A model generated the notes under the pieces. That model had not been told where the DNA came from. It was given only the letters and a program-made list of their open reading frames with translations, and made no database searches. This document shows positions 36,095 to 43,445 of a stretch of 64,000 nt of DNA, in pieces. Numbering within the stretch: position 1 is the stretch's first letter; each line of letters opens with the position of its first letter. Origin of the DNA: Caballeronia sordidicola (GTDB taxonomy: Bacteria > Pseudomonadota > Gammaproteobacteria > Burkholderiales > Burkholderiaceae); the NCBI RefSeq assembly GCF_000729995.1, contig NZ_JNFG01000214.1, positions 124,001-188,000 of the forward strand, read 5' to 3'. The position numbers and the translations under genes are program-made.

Positions 36095-37249
36095 ATGAAC
36101 GAGAAGCCGACTAACGATTGGGACCCGAGGTCCGAGGCCGTCACGCACGATCAGGTTGCGGCGTATGATGAAATGCGGCACCGTTGTCCCGTCGCGCACA
36201 GTGACTATCTGAACTTATCCCTGTTCCGCCATGACGATGTCATGCGCGTGCTCAACGATCATGAAACGTTCAGTAGTGCGGTCTCGAGCTATCTCTCCGT
36301 GCCCAATGGCATGGATCCTCCTGAGCACACCCAGTACAGAACCATTATCGAGCCTTATTTCAGCCCGCAGCGGATGGCGGTCTTTGAGCCGCTGTGCCGG
36401 GAGATTGCCGCCACTCTGGTAAATGGACTTTCGAGAGGCGGCGAGGTCGAATTTAATGCTCAGTTTGCACAAGACTTTGCGATGAACATCCAGTGCGCTT
36501 TTCTGGGCTGGCCACTGGAATTGCGCGCGCCACTCCTTCGCTGGATTCGCAAAAATCACGGGGCCACACTAACGGGTGACAGAATCGCCCTCGACCGGGT
36601 GGCCGTCGAATTTGACACCTACATCAAGGGTTTGCTTGCGCAACGGCGGCAATCGGGCGCGGAAGCACCTGACGACATCACGACCAGCCTGCTACGTGAG
36701 CGGATCGGGGACCGGCTGCTGCACGACGACGAAATTGTCAGTATCCTGCGCAACTGGACCGTCGGTGAACTTGGGACAATTGCGGCGTGCATCGGAATTC
36801 TCGCTCATTACCTTGCCGAACGTCCCGATGTCCAGCAGCGGTTGCGGGAGCAGCCATCGGTATTGCCAAAGGCCATCGACGAAATACTCCGGATCCGGGC
36901 ACCGCTCATCGCCAACCGCCGCATCAGTACCAAGTCGGTGAAAATCGGCGGTCGCGAAGTACCCGTCGGCCAGCGAATCACGCTCATCTGGGCATCAGCG
37001 AACCGGGACGAGACGGTTTTTGGTAACCCCGACGAGTTCCGGCTTGACCGCGATCCGGCCAGTAACCTCCTATACGGGTCCGGCATTCATGTTTGCCCGG
37101 GTGCGCTGCTCGCGCGGCTAGAACTGCGTGTTGCCATGGAAGAACTCCTTGAGCGCACCAACTGGATTGCGCTCGCGCCGGGCAGCCCCCTCACGAAAGC
37201 CGTGTATCCGGCTGCTGGTTTTTCTGCATTGCCATTGCGCATCGAGTGA
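36095..37249 (+). CDS. Cytochrome P450 with atypical I-helix
   Basis: 384 residues, soluble bacterial class. The haem-binding loop is LLYGSGIHVCPGALLARLE with Cys334 as axial ligand. The ExxR motif is Glu263-Arg266 (DEILRI). The I-helix reads WTVGELGTIAACIG (222-235): aligned with P450cam, the proton-relay Asp251 is Gly227, while the threonine is kept as Thr228. Loss of the acid suggests an unusual oxygen activation route, peroxide use, or a reductive reaction, as P450nor does with nitric oxide. No ferredoxin or reductase gene accompanies it. Its place inside a nitrate/nitric-oxide locus makes the last option worth testing, but the sequence does not prove it. Confidence 0.9.
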   Translation: MNEKPTNDWDPRSEAVTHDQVAAYDEMRHRCPVAHSDYLNLSLFRHDDVMRVLNDHETFSSAVSSYLSVPNGMDPPEHTQYRTIIEPYFSPQRMAVFEPLCREIAATLVNGLSRGGEVEFNAQFAQDFAMNIQCAFLGWPLELRAPLLRWIRKNHGATLTGDRIALDRVAVEFDTYIKGLLAQRRQSGAEAPDDITTSLLRERIGDRLLHDDEIVSILRNWTVGELGTIAACIGILAHYLAERPDVQQRLREQPSVLPKAIDEILRIRAPLIANRRISTKSVKIGGREVPVGQRITLIWASANRDETVFGNPDEFRLDRDPASNLLYGSGIHVCPGALLARLELRVAMEELLERTNWIALAPGSPLTKAVYPAAGFSALPLRIE

Positions 37250-37319
37250 GTACGCTATTGCTCGACCACGCGCGCACTCAAAGTCCCATCGCCCCCTTGA
37301 AACGATCAGGAGTGACATC

Positions 37320-37736
37320 ATGGAAGAAACGCCCGCGCTTGCTGAATGGATAATCGAACAGACGGCTGACGCCGTTATCTATGCCGACCGTGCCGGTACC
37401 ATCGTGCGCTGGAACCGTGCTGCCACGGCGCTGTTCGGCTACAGTGCCGCGGAGGCGCTTGGCCAGAACCTCAATCTGATCATCCCGGAACATCTGCGGG
37501 CCGCACACTGGCGCGGCTTCGAAGCGGCGATGACAAGTGGCCATACAAGGCTGCATGGTCGCGCGACGTTGACCCGTGCGATCAGCAAGACAGGTCAGAA
37601 GCTTTACGTCGAAATGACGTTCGCGATGGTGAACAATCAGGAGGGTGAAGTGCTTGGCTCGGTTGCAATCGCCCGGGACGTCACCGCGCGTGTTGAACAT
37701 GAAAAATCTGTCTCTAGCAACAACGGCGTAATGTAG
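37320..37736 (+). CDS. Single PAS-domain protein
   Basis: 138 residues from the ATG at 37320, preceded by CAGGAG. One PAS/PAC unit fills it: WIIEQTADAVIYADRAGTIV, RWNRAATALFGYSAAEALGQ, NLNLIIPEHLRAAHWRGFEA, and a C-terminal GSVAIARDVTARVEHEKS that normally leads into an output domain. No kinase, cyclase or HTH follows. It may be a stand-alone sensor that binds haem, flavin or a ligand and signals by protein contact. It lies between the P450 and the convergent FNR-type gene, so a redox or oxygen sensing role fits the setting. Confidence 0.85.
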   Translation: MEETPALAEWIIEQTADAVIYADRAGTIVRWNRAATALFGYSAAEALGQNLNLIIPEHLRAAHWRGFEAAMTSGHTRLHGRATLTRAISKTGQKLYVEMTFAMVNNQEGEVLGSVAIARDVTARVEHEKSVSSNNGVM

Positions 37737-37893
37737 TACGGCATGACTTCATCGCGCCGGTCACTTCGGATGCGGTCGCTATATCAAGCGGTAGCCGACC
37801 CTTTATGAGCATTCTCAAGAAGCCGCGATATTTGCCAATTTTGGCGCCCCCCAGTCACATGTTACGTTACCGCGCACGTCCGTTTTGACAGGT
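37737..37893. other. Short convergent spacer
   Basis: 157 nt between the ends of the PAS and FNR genes. No gene or clear terminator stem recognised. Confidence 0.3.
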
Positions 37894-38628
37894 TCAGATG
37901 TGCTCGAGTCCGCCCCGGTCGACAATGTTTATCTGCTTGCCGCGCACCTCGATCAAGCTGGCCTTCTGGAAATTTGAAAAGGAGCGGCTAACCGTTTCAA
38001 GCTGTAAGCCTAGGTAGCTGCCCATTTCGTCACGTGTCATACGAAGGTGGAATTCCGCCGGCGAATAGCCGGCGCGCTGCAGCCGCGCAGAGATGTTCAG
38101 CAGAAATGCCGCGAGCCGTTCGTCGGCATTCATGGTGGCAAGCATCATCAGCAGACCCGCCTCCCGAACGATCTCCGCACTCATGATTCTATGCACGTGA
38201 CGCTGTACGGAAGCGACTTCCCTGCACAGCAGTTCGATCAACTCGAACGGCATGATACAGACGAGGCTGTCTTCCAGTGCGATTACGTCACAAGCATACT
38301 GGTCCGCACATATTCCGTCAGCTCCGAGTGTCTCGCCGACGAGATGGAAGGCGGTGACGTGATCCCGACCATCCCGATGCGCAACCATAGACTTGAACGA
38401 GCCGGCCCGAACTGAATAGAGGCTCCTGAAGATGTCACCCATACGATACAAGGGCTGGCCGCGCCTGACTGAGCGGAAGCGCCGGATCGCGGGGCCGAGC
38501 TTGTCAAAATCAGCCCGGTCGATACCGGCCGGTATGCAAAGATGGTGCAGCGCGCACCCTGAACACGGAGACGATGCGGTGCGTCGCCCGCGTTCTTGGG
38601 CGAATATGCCCGAACTCCCCTTGGCCAA
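37894..38628 (-). CDS. fnr: FNR/Anr-type oxygen-sensing transcription regulator
   Basis: CRP-family regulator, 244 residues. The N-terminal cysteines Cys22, Cys25 and Cys31 (PCSGCALHHLC) plus one of two cysteines near 107-112 (GICADQYAC) match the 4Fe-4S ligands of FNR. The cyclic-nucleotide-like beta-roll is followed by the HTH MTRDEMGSYLGLQLETVSRSF, which keeps the E-x-x-S-R recognition residues of FNR. It should therefore bind TTGAT/C-N4-A/GTCAA boxes, such as the one at 25685. It lies at the end of the nar block and is a natural activator for it under low oxygen. Confidence 0.93.
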   Translation of the reverse strand: MAKGSSGIFAQERGRRTASSPCSGCALHHLCIPAGIDRADFDKLGPAIRRFRSVRRGQPLYRMGDIFRSLYSVRAGSFKSMVAHRDGRDHVTAFHLVGETLGADGICADQYACDVIALEDSLVCIMPFELIELLCREVASVQRHVHRIMSAEIVREAGLLMMLATMNADERLAAFLLNISARLQRAGYSPAEFHLRMTRDEMGSYLGLQLETVSRSFSNFQKASLIEVRGKQINIVDRGGLEHI

Positions 38629-38763
38629 TCATATGTTGGTCGCGGCATTGCGTTCATCAAGTTCCAACGTCACACGTCCCCCGCCAGATTGTGACGGCAA
38701 AATTTCATTCGAGTGGAGATGGGCATCCGAGCACTCTCTGCAGATGGTTTTTAACTTCAGTTG

Positions 38764-39063
38764 TTAATCACGATCTACGTTCGATTCATGAAAACCTGAT
38801 GCGCAGGAACCTCGGCTAGCCGCTTGAAGTTCAGTTGAATGCGTGACGACCAAGGCGACGGTGGATTTAGTACTACCGGCCGCCGCGCTTAGGAAAAGAT
38901 ATCCCTGATCTGTGAGATTAAGGTACCTGCACCCCGACGTCAGCTTCTCGGGCGCAACGAGCTGATACTCCAATAGCGCATCCAGATCGGCGGGATTCAG
39001 ATCGTCTCGATCCGGCATCTCCCTCACAAGCATTAAGGTCGCGAATTCATGCGGACTGAGCAT
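38764..39063 (-). CDS. Small conserved hypothetical protein
   Basis: 99 residues starting MLSPHEFATLMLVREMPDRD. The N-terminal 65 residues look like a winged-helix or helical domain: LNPADLDALLEYQLVAPEKL, then RYLNLTDQGYLFLSAAA. The segment NLTDQGYLFL resembles the wing of MarR-like small proteins. The C-terminal third appears unstructured. Homologous short proteins are found in Burkholderia without assigned function. It sits alone between the FNR gene and the envelope operon. Confidence 0.6.
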   Translation of the reverse strand: MLSPHEFATLMLVREMPDRDDLNPADLDALLEYQLVAPEKLTSGCRYLNLTDQGYLFLSAAAGSTKSTVALVVTHSTELQAASRGSCASGFHESNVDRD

Positions 39064-39449
39064 TTTCGTCTCCTCGACGATTGAGCGTTCTCACCCATCC
39101 GACAAGTAGTCAACAGCCTAATCGTCGCAATTGGTTTGGGGGCGATCGTGCACCCTGTGACGGAGATCGCTAAAGCGTGTTCCTTTCGCGTCACTGATGT
39201 ATAGAGGATAGATGGTTCCGATACGCCGTCGACGCGCATTTTGTCGCAGGCGCTGGATTCCCTACGCATACCCACGGGCTGGTAGTAAACGCGACGCTCG
39301 TACCGTAGATAAGTGCCTCTTGAACAGCAGAGTTCAGGTCGAGACTTTCTTATTTGGCCGGGTCGATATGCGTTAATCAGTCAGTGTGCGTGAAGAGTTC
39401 GGCGTGTGCGACCGAATGCGCACCGGCGGGCCGACTATAACATCTACCT
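39064..39449. other. Intergenic region
   Basis: 386 nt with no convincing gene. Contains the upstream region of the small hypothetical gene and the trailing end of the minus-strand operon at 39450-41553. Confidence 0.35.
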
Positions 39450-39905
39450 CTATTTTCCAGCGCCCGTTTGTCGGACGCAGCTCAGCACCAGCGTGCTGCC
39501 TGCCCCGGCCTTCGGGCTGAGCGTGGCGGTATGAAACTCGGTTTTGCCGCAGCGCCACTCCGCGAGAAAATCCTTTGGGCATCCCGCGACGGGGTCAAGA
39601 ATCCTTCTCTGGTCAATGCGATATTCGCACGTGGCTTTCCCGTCGCACCGAGTCGCGAGATCGGATGTTGCGTTGCCGCGTTGCGCTCCGCAGTTCTGCC
39701 CGTAGGTACCGGATACCACCTTGATCGCGATTGCCTGCGCACTTGAACTCGCCAGCAGCGCCGCGATCCCGAAGATTATCCAGATGAGGTGGATTACGAT
39801 CGCCCGCTTTCCAGTCGGACCCAGGGTAGTCTGTTCACAGGCTTGCGGTGCAACGCAATAACGCTCGATTTCCCGTGAAGGCAACATCCAATCAAGGCGA
39901 TTCAT
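39450..39905 (-). CDS. Secreted Cys-rich lectin-like protein
   Basis: About 150 residues if started at the ATG at 39905; a second ATG at 39887 gives 145. A hydrophobic stretch (IVIHLIWIIFGIAALLASSS) ending AQA looks like a signal peptide core. The mature part has SGTYGQNCGAQRGNATSDLA, CDGKATCEYRID, DPVAGCPKDFLAEWRCG and TLVLSCV. This pattern of six cysteines resembles a SUEL/rhamnose-binding-lectin-like module. It overlaps the end of the sigma factor gene by about 14 nt, so it belongs to that operon. Start uncertain; function unknown, likely periplasmic or surface. Confidence 0.6.
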   Translation of the reverse strand: MNRLDWMLPSREIERYCVAPQACEQTTLGPTGKRAIVIHLIWIIFGIAALLASSSAQAIAIKVVSGTYGQNCGAQRGNATSDLATRCDGKATCEYRIDQRRILDPVAGCPKDFLAEWRCGKTEFHTATLSPKAGAGSTLVLSCVRQTGAGK

Positions 39906-40641
39906 ACTCGTTGCCGACCGAGCGATCTTCATCGGACAAACGCGCCAGTACATTTGCAACGACGCGGTTACAGTGAGTGCCGCCGAACTCGAATACATCG
40001 CGTTCGGCAAGATCGATCGCTTGTGCCAACGATTCACGCAGCAAACTCCTGGCGCGGAAATGTCGAGTGCGAACGGTTGCTTCGGAAATATTCAGGCACT
40101 GCGCTGTTTCCTCGATGCTGAGTTCCTCGACTGAACGCATCACGAATACAGTGCGAAAGACTTCGGGTAGTTCGTCCAGTTTGCGCTCGATCAGCGCACG
40201 CATCTCGGTGCGCGCCGCGGCCTTATCTGGTGGGTCGGACTCGATTGTGCTCATGGCATCGATGTCAGCTTCAGCGAGAGTGTTTGCGTTGACCATCGGG
40301 ATCACGTTCTGGCGGCGGACCTCCTTTCGCAAGCGGCCGAAGCATTCATTGAGGACCAGCCGCGACAACCACGTCAGGAGAGCGGAGTCGCCGCGGAACT
40401 GACCAATCCTTTTGTAGGCCGACAGATAGGCCTCTTGCAGCGCGTCCTCCGCCTCGGCGTCGTTGCCCAACGTGGCACGCGCGAGCCGATACAGGCGCCG
40501 GTTGTGCGTGCGCATCAGCAATTCGAACGCGGCGCGGTCCCCTACGGCAATACGGAGTGCAAGAGTCAGTTCGCCGCTTGCAATCGCGACCGGATAAGTT
40601 TCAGCTGTTTGCGTCATGGAACTCTCGTTATCCTGGTTCAT
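39892..40641 (-). CDS. ECF-type RNA polymerase sigma factor
   Basis: About 249 residues from the ATG at 40641, whose first bases overlap the cupredoxin stop (ATGA). Region 2 is visible as RLYRLARATLGNDAEAEDAL, QEAYLSAYKRIGQF and ALLTWLSRLVLNECFGRLRK. Region 4 is visible as LPEVFRTVFVMRSVEELSIE and ETAQCLNISEATVRTRHFRARSLLRESL. Sequence-wise it belongs with RpoE-like sigma factors without a C-terminal extension. No anti-sigma gene of the usual zinc type follows; the gene lies instead between two envelope protein genes. That makes the operon interesting as a self-contained sensing module. Confidence 0.92.
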   Translation of the reverse strand: MNQDNESSMTQTAETYPVAIASGELTLALRIAVGDRAAFELLMRTHNRRLYRLARATLGNDAEAEDALQEAYLSAYKRIGQFRGDSALLTWLSRLVLNECFGRLRKEVRRQNVIPMVNANTLAEADIDAMSTIESDPPDKAAARTEMRALIERKLDELPEVFRTVFVMRSVEELSIEETAQCLNISEATVRTRHFRARSLLRESLAQAIDLAERDVFEFGGTHCNRVVANVLARLSDEDRSVGNEYESP

Positions 40642-41027
40642 CGGACGGTCAATATTCCGGCCATCGCGGGGTGAAGGTCGCAGCGGTACGGATAAGTGCC
40701 TGGCTGGCCGGCAACATAAGTCCACGCAGCATCCGGCGCGATGCTGCGCGAATCGAATGCCTTCGAGCTTGCGCTCGCGGTGTGGGGAAACAGATCCTTG
40801 TTAACCCATGTCACGTGATCGCCGCGCCGTACCGTCAGCGCCGGAGGATTGAAACGCATCTGTTCGATCACGACCGTGTATGTCGTCGGTGAAGCGTCCG
40901 CCCCGCCGGAGAATGCCAGAACGAGCGAAGCCACCACACCCAGGTTAAGCGCAGATGTGCCCCGCCGGGGGTTGCCGCCGAAGTGGACACGGCGGCGGCC
41001 GGCGGCATCCAGCAAGAAATCATGCAC
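40638..41027 (-). CDS. Periplasmic cupredoxin
   Basis: About 129 residues using a GTG start at 41027 (VHDFLLDAAG), which overlaps the preceding gene by 8 nt; the longer frame reads into that gene. A hydrophobic stretch (LNLGVVASLVLAFSGG) followed by ADA marks a signal peptide. The mature part is a plastocyanin-like domain: MRFNPPALTVRRGDHVTWVN, then the copper ligands His (LFPHTAS), Cys, His and Met in YRCDLHPAMAGILTV. It likely carries electrons or stores copper in the periplasm. It overlaps the sigma factor start by 4 nt, so the two are coupled. Confidence 0.88.
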   Translation of the reverse strand: MHDFLLDAAGRRRVHFGGNPRRGTSALNLGVVASLVLAFSGGADASPTTYTVVIEQMRFNPPALTVRRGDHVTWVNKDLFPHTASASSKAFDSRSIAPDAAWTYVAGQPGTYPYRCDLHPAMAGILTVR

Positions 41028-41553
41028 CGCTTTTCCCCAGTTCCGCTTGCAAGTGCTTTGCGTGCTCGAGGTGCGCGACAAAAGCCGGCCGTACCTTGAC
41101 GAGAAGCGCTTTTAGCTCTTCGTTCTGGGCGCTTGGGATCAGCGTCTTGTCGAGCGCGTCCAGAACGTTTTCGTGGTAGGTCACCTCATGGTCAACGTAC
41201 GCCCGATCGAAGTTCTTGCCGCCAAGTCCCTTGAGCTTGGTCAGATTGTCATCGCCGCCTTGTTTGAGGCTCTGGCTGGTCGGATTTTCCTGTGGCGTCA
41301 CACCTAGCTTGTGCACCAGGTCGACAGCCGCCCGGTTGACGCCGCTATGGTCGGTGACCATTCGCTGCGCGAACGCCTTGACGTCGGCCGACTTCGTCTT
41401 CGATTCCGCAAGCTTGCCGGCATCGATATCGACCTGATTGGCGGTTACGACAATTGCCGCGATTTGCGGATCCGTGGGTCCAGTGCTCTGCGCCCAGCCC
41501 GGGAAACTGGCGAGCGCCAGTGCGCTGAACAATGCTGCATGAATGGCTTTCAT
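41020..41553 (-). CDS. DUF4142 periplasmic protein
   Basis: 177 residues with a signal peptide (MKAIHAALFSALALASFPGW, cleaved near AQS). The DUF4142 helical core is clear: IAAIVVTANQVDIDAGKLAE, KTKSADVKAFAQRMVTDHSG, and the C-terminal FDRAYVDHEVTYHENVLDAL with VRPAFVAHLEHAKHLQAEL. It is a ferritin-like fold of unknown function, common in proteobacterial envelopes. First gene of the operon with the cupredoxin, sigma factor and lectin-like genes. The type B dyad at 41877 lies upstream, between it and the divergent small membrane protein gene. Confidence 0.9.
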   Translation of the reverse strand: MKAIHAALFSALALASFPGWAQSTGPTDPQIAAIVVTANQVDIDAGKLAESKTKSADVKAFAQRMVTDHSGVNRAAVDLVHKLGVTPQENPTSQSLKQGGDDNLTKLKGLGGKNFDRAYVDHEVTYHENVLDALDKTLIPSAQNEELKALLVKVRPAFVAHLEHAKHLQAELGKSGA

Positions 41554-41876
41554 ATGATCTCTCTTGACAGTGACAGTGACATTGACAGGGCCGGCTGGCC
41601 ATTGCGCGTCGGTTTGTATCGAACGTGCTTATGTACTTAGATGTCACGTGCCTGAGTCCTGTTCCCGGTCGCACAGTTGCATACGAACGCCAAGAGGGAT
41701 TGGCATCGCGAGATGCACCTCATCTGCAGCCAAAGCCGGTTCCACGCTCGCAGCCAGTATCTCAGTCGGCGGCACCAGCACGTAGCCCGTTCTCGCACGA
41801 ACCAGCAACGGAGCATTGAATACCTTAATTCGCCTGTCATCCCGCTGTTTCACCAAAGTGTGATCCGCACTTTTGT

Positions 41877-41895
41877 TATATCACAACATGATGTA
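41877..41895. promoter_or_regulatory. Type B dyad TATATCAC-AAC-ATGATGTA
   Basis: Nineteen-bp inverted repeat in the divergent region between the DUF4142 operon (minus) and the small membrane protein and universal stress protein genes (plus). It is 73 nt before the latter start and 324 nt from the former. Confidence 0.65.
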
Positions 41896-41968
41896 TGATT
41901 TAATCGTGCATTTATTTTGGCGGGTTTGGGCTGCATTGGAGCGAGATCACGCGGCGGGAGGAAGAGTC

Positions 41969-42154
41969 ATGATCATTAGCAGCGACTTCGAAATTGGGTA
42001 CTTCCTGGCTGTCTTTGCGATGCTCGGAGCCATTCTGATCGGTAGCCTTCTCACCGCGGCGCATCTGAATCGATGGCATCCGAAATTGGTGGGTGCGGCG
42101 ATTGGCGTCTCGCTTGGTTTCGCGTTATTCGAAGCAGTTCCGCTCTTCGTCTAG
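41969..42154 (+). CDS. Small two-helix membrane protein (paralogue 1)
   Basis: 61 residues, MIISSDFEIGYFLAVFAMLG, with two hydrophobic segments separated by HLNRWHPKLVGAA. Preceded by GGGAGGAAGAG. A close paralogue lies at 51450 on the minus strand, with the same DFEIGY start, LxRWHP turn and ALFEAV/ALIEAV end. Both follow a type B dyad. Function unknown; probably an inner-membrane partner of the stress response. Confidence 0.75.
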   Translation: MIISSDFEIGYFLAVFAMLGAILIGSLLTAAHLNRWHPKLVGAAIGVSLGFALFEAVPLFV

Positions 42155-42241
42155 CCTGAGGCCGTCTGCGCCTGTAACGACGCACAACCCACGTCGCAGG
42201 GTGCGCTTCGGCACGTGAGCTATTGCGACTAGGGGTTACCG

Positions 42242-42739
42242 ATGCCTTCATTTGACCGAATCCTGCTTTGCTATGACGCTACACCTGAGGGGCAAGCCGC
42301 CTTGCGGTGCGGTGCGACGCTCGCGAAGCAACTGCGAGCGGACACGCACCTGGTCGCAATTTTCAATTGCGCACGTTGGACACGCGGATTCGACGTTTTG
42401 TCTTCGGTCGGTTTCGACGTCGACGAAAAATCGGCCCGCGCCATTCTGCAAAAAGGAGTCGATAGACTTCGGGAATGGGACATTACCGCGACTCAGCATC
42501 TGGTGACGGGAAACCCTTCCGATGAAATTCCCCGCCTGGCGAATAACCTTAAGGTGGATTTGATCGTCATTGGTCACCACCACGAAAATTTTCTCGCCCG
42601 CTGGTGGGGTGGAGAGAATCAGGCGCGGCTGCTTGAACAGGTGTCGTGTGATGTCCTGTTCAAAAGCGCTGATCCTGAACAGGATCACGAAATACTTTCT
42701 CCGCGGACGTCTGCGGACGTTGCCAGAGAACATTATTAG
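42242..42739 (+). CDS. Universal stress protein
   Basis: 165 residues of the UspA fold. The N-terminal MPSFDRILLCYDATPEGQAALR has the family Asp. The ATP-type motif reads DLIVIGHHHENFLARWWGGE, then NQARLLEQVSCDVLF, matching G-2x-G-9x-G only loosely, so nucleotide binding is uncertain. It follows the small membrane protein by 87 nt and shares the type B dyad at 41877. A truncated copy with the same ATPEG..ALRCG..LAK pattern lies at 51184, next to the paralogous membrane protein genes. Confidence 0.88.
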   Translation: MPSFDRILLCYDATPEGQAALRCGATLAKQLRADTHLVAIFNCARWTRGFDVLSSVGFDVDEKSARAILQKGVDRLREWDITATQHLVTGNPSDEIPRLANNLKVDLIVIGHHHENFLARWWGGENQARLLEQVSCDVLFKSADPEQDHEILSPRTSADVAREHY

Positions 42740-42928
42740 TGGTTCGTCAGCGTCCTATCAAACCGCTCTTTCCCGTTCTTCATTTTTCATTTTGAACAAG
42801 CGAACCGCAGTGCACGTAGATGCCATCACTGCGGGGCGCGGCCCTCTGCCCTACGTAAGCTGTCTCCCATATCGCAATGCCCATCAAGGTACCGGCTATC
42901 GATTCTGCGCGTTCAAGATTTTTCCTGA

Positions 42929-42947
42929 TATATCACTCCATGATACA
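42929..42947. promoter_or_regulatory. Type B dyad TATATCAC-TCC-ATGATACA at the marR promoter
   Basis: Nineteen-bp inverted repeat ending 34 nt before the GTG start of the MarR gene. Its position over the promoter suggests autoregulation and is the reason to link the type B sites with this regulator. Confidence 0.65.
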
Positions 42948-42981
42948 ATCTCGACCCAACTTCCTGACTGGACTATCGCCC

Positions 42982-43395
42982 GTGAAAGAAGCTATTCGCT
43001 CGCTGAGCAAGGAAGACTTTGCCCAACTGTCCGAGTTTCGCTACCAGATGCGGCGATTCGAGCGGTTCTCCGAGCAAGCTGCTCAGGACGAAGGCATTAC
43101 TCCGCTGCAGTATTTGCTGTTGTTGCATATCAAGGGTTATCCGGACCGCGATTGGGCAACGGTAGGCGAACTGGCTGAGCGCCTTCAGGCACATCACCAC
43201 GGCGTCGTTGCGCTCGTGTCGCGGTGTGAAGCGCTGGATCTGGTTAAGAGAAAGCCTAGTGAAATTGATCGCCGCCAGGTCGAGGTTCATCTGCTGAAAC
43301 CCGGAGAGAACATCCTCTCGCGGCTAGCCGAATTGCATCGGGCAGAACTGAAGTCGCTCGCAGGGACCTTCCGCGTTCCGCAGGTCGATCTTTAA
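42982..43395 (+). CDS. MarR-family transcriptional regulator
   Basis: 137 residues from GTG at 42982 (VKEAIRSLSKEDF). Earlier in-frame starts (ATG at 42940, which lies inside the dyad, or further up) would place the type B dyad within the gene and are less likely. The winged helix-turn-helix is complete: LQYLLLLHIKGYPDRDWATV, GELAERLQAHHHGVVALVSR, LDLVKRKPSEIDRRQVEVHL. It has no signalling cysteine in the style of OhrR. Nine other copies of the dyad at its own promoter occur in the window, so it is the best candidate for the regulator of the stress island. Confidence 0.85.
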   Translation: MKEAIRSLSKEDFAQLSEFRYQMRRFERFSEQAAQDEGITPLQYLLLLHIKGYPDRDWATVGELAERLQAHHHGVVALVSRCEALDLVKRKPSEIDRRQVEVHLLKPGENILSRLAELHRAELKSLAGTFRVPQVDL

Positions 43396-43445
43396 ATCGG
43401 TGCGTGCCGATGCAACAAACAAATCTGAATTGATCAGGAGTTAAT

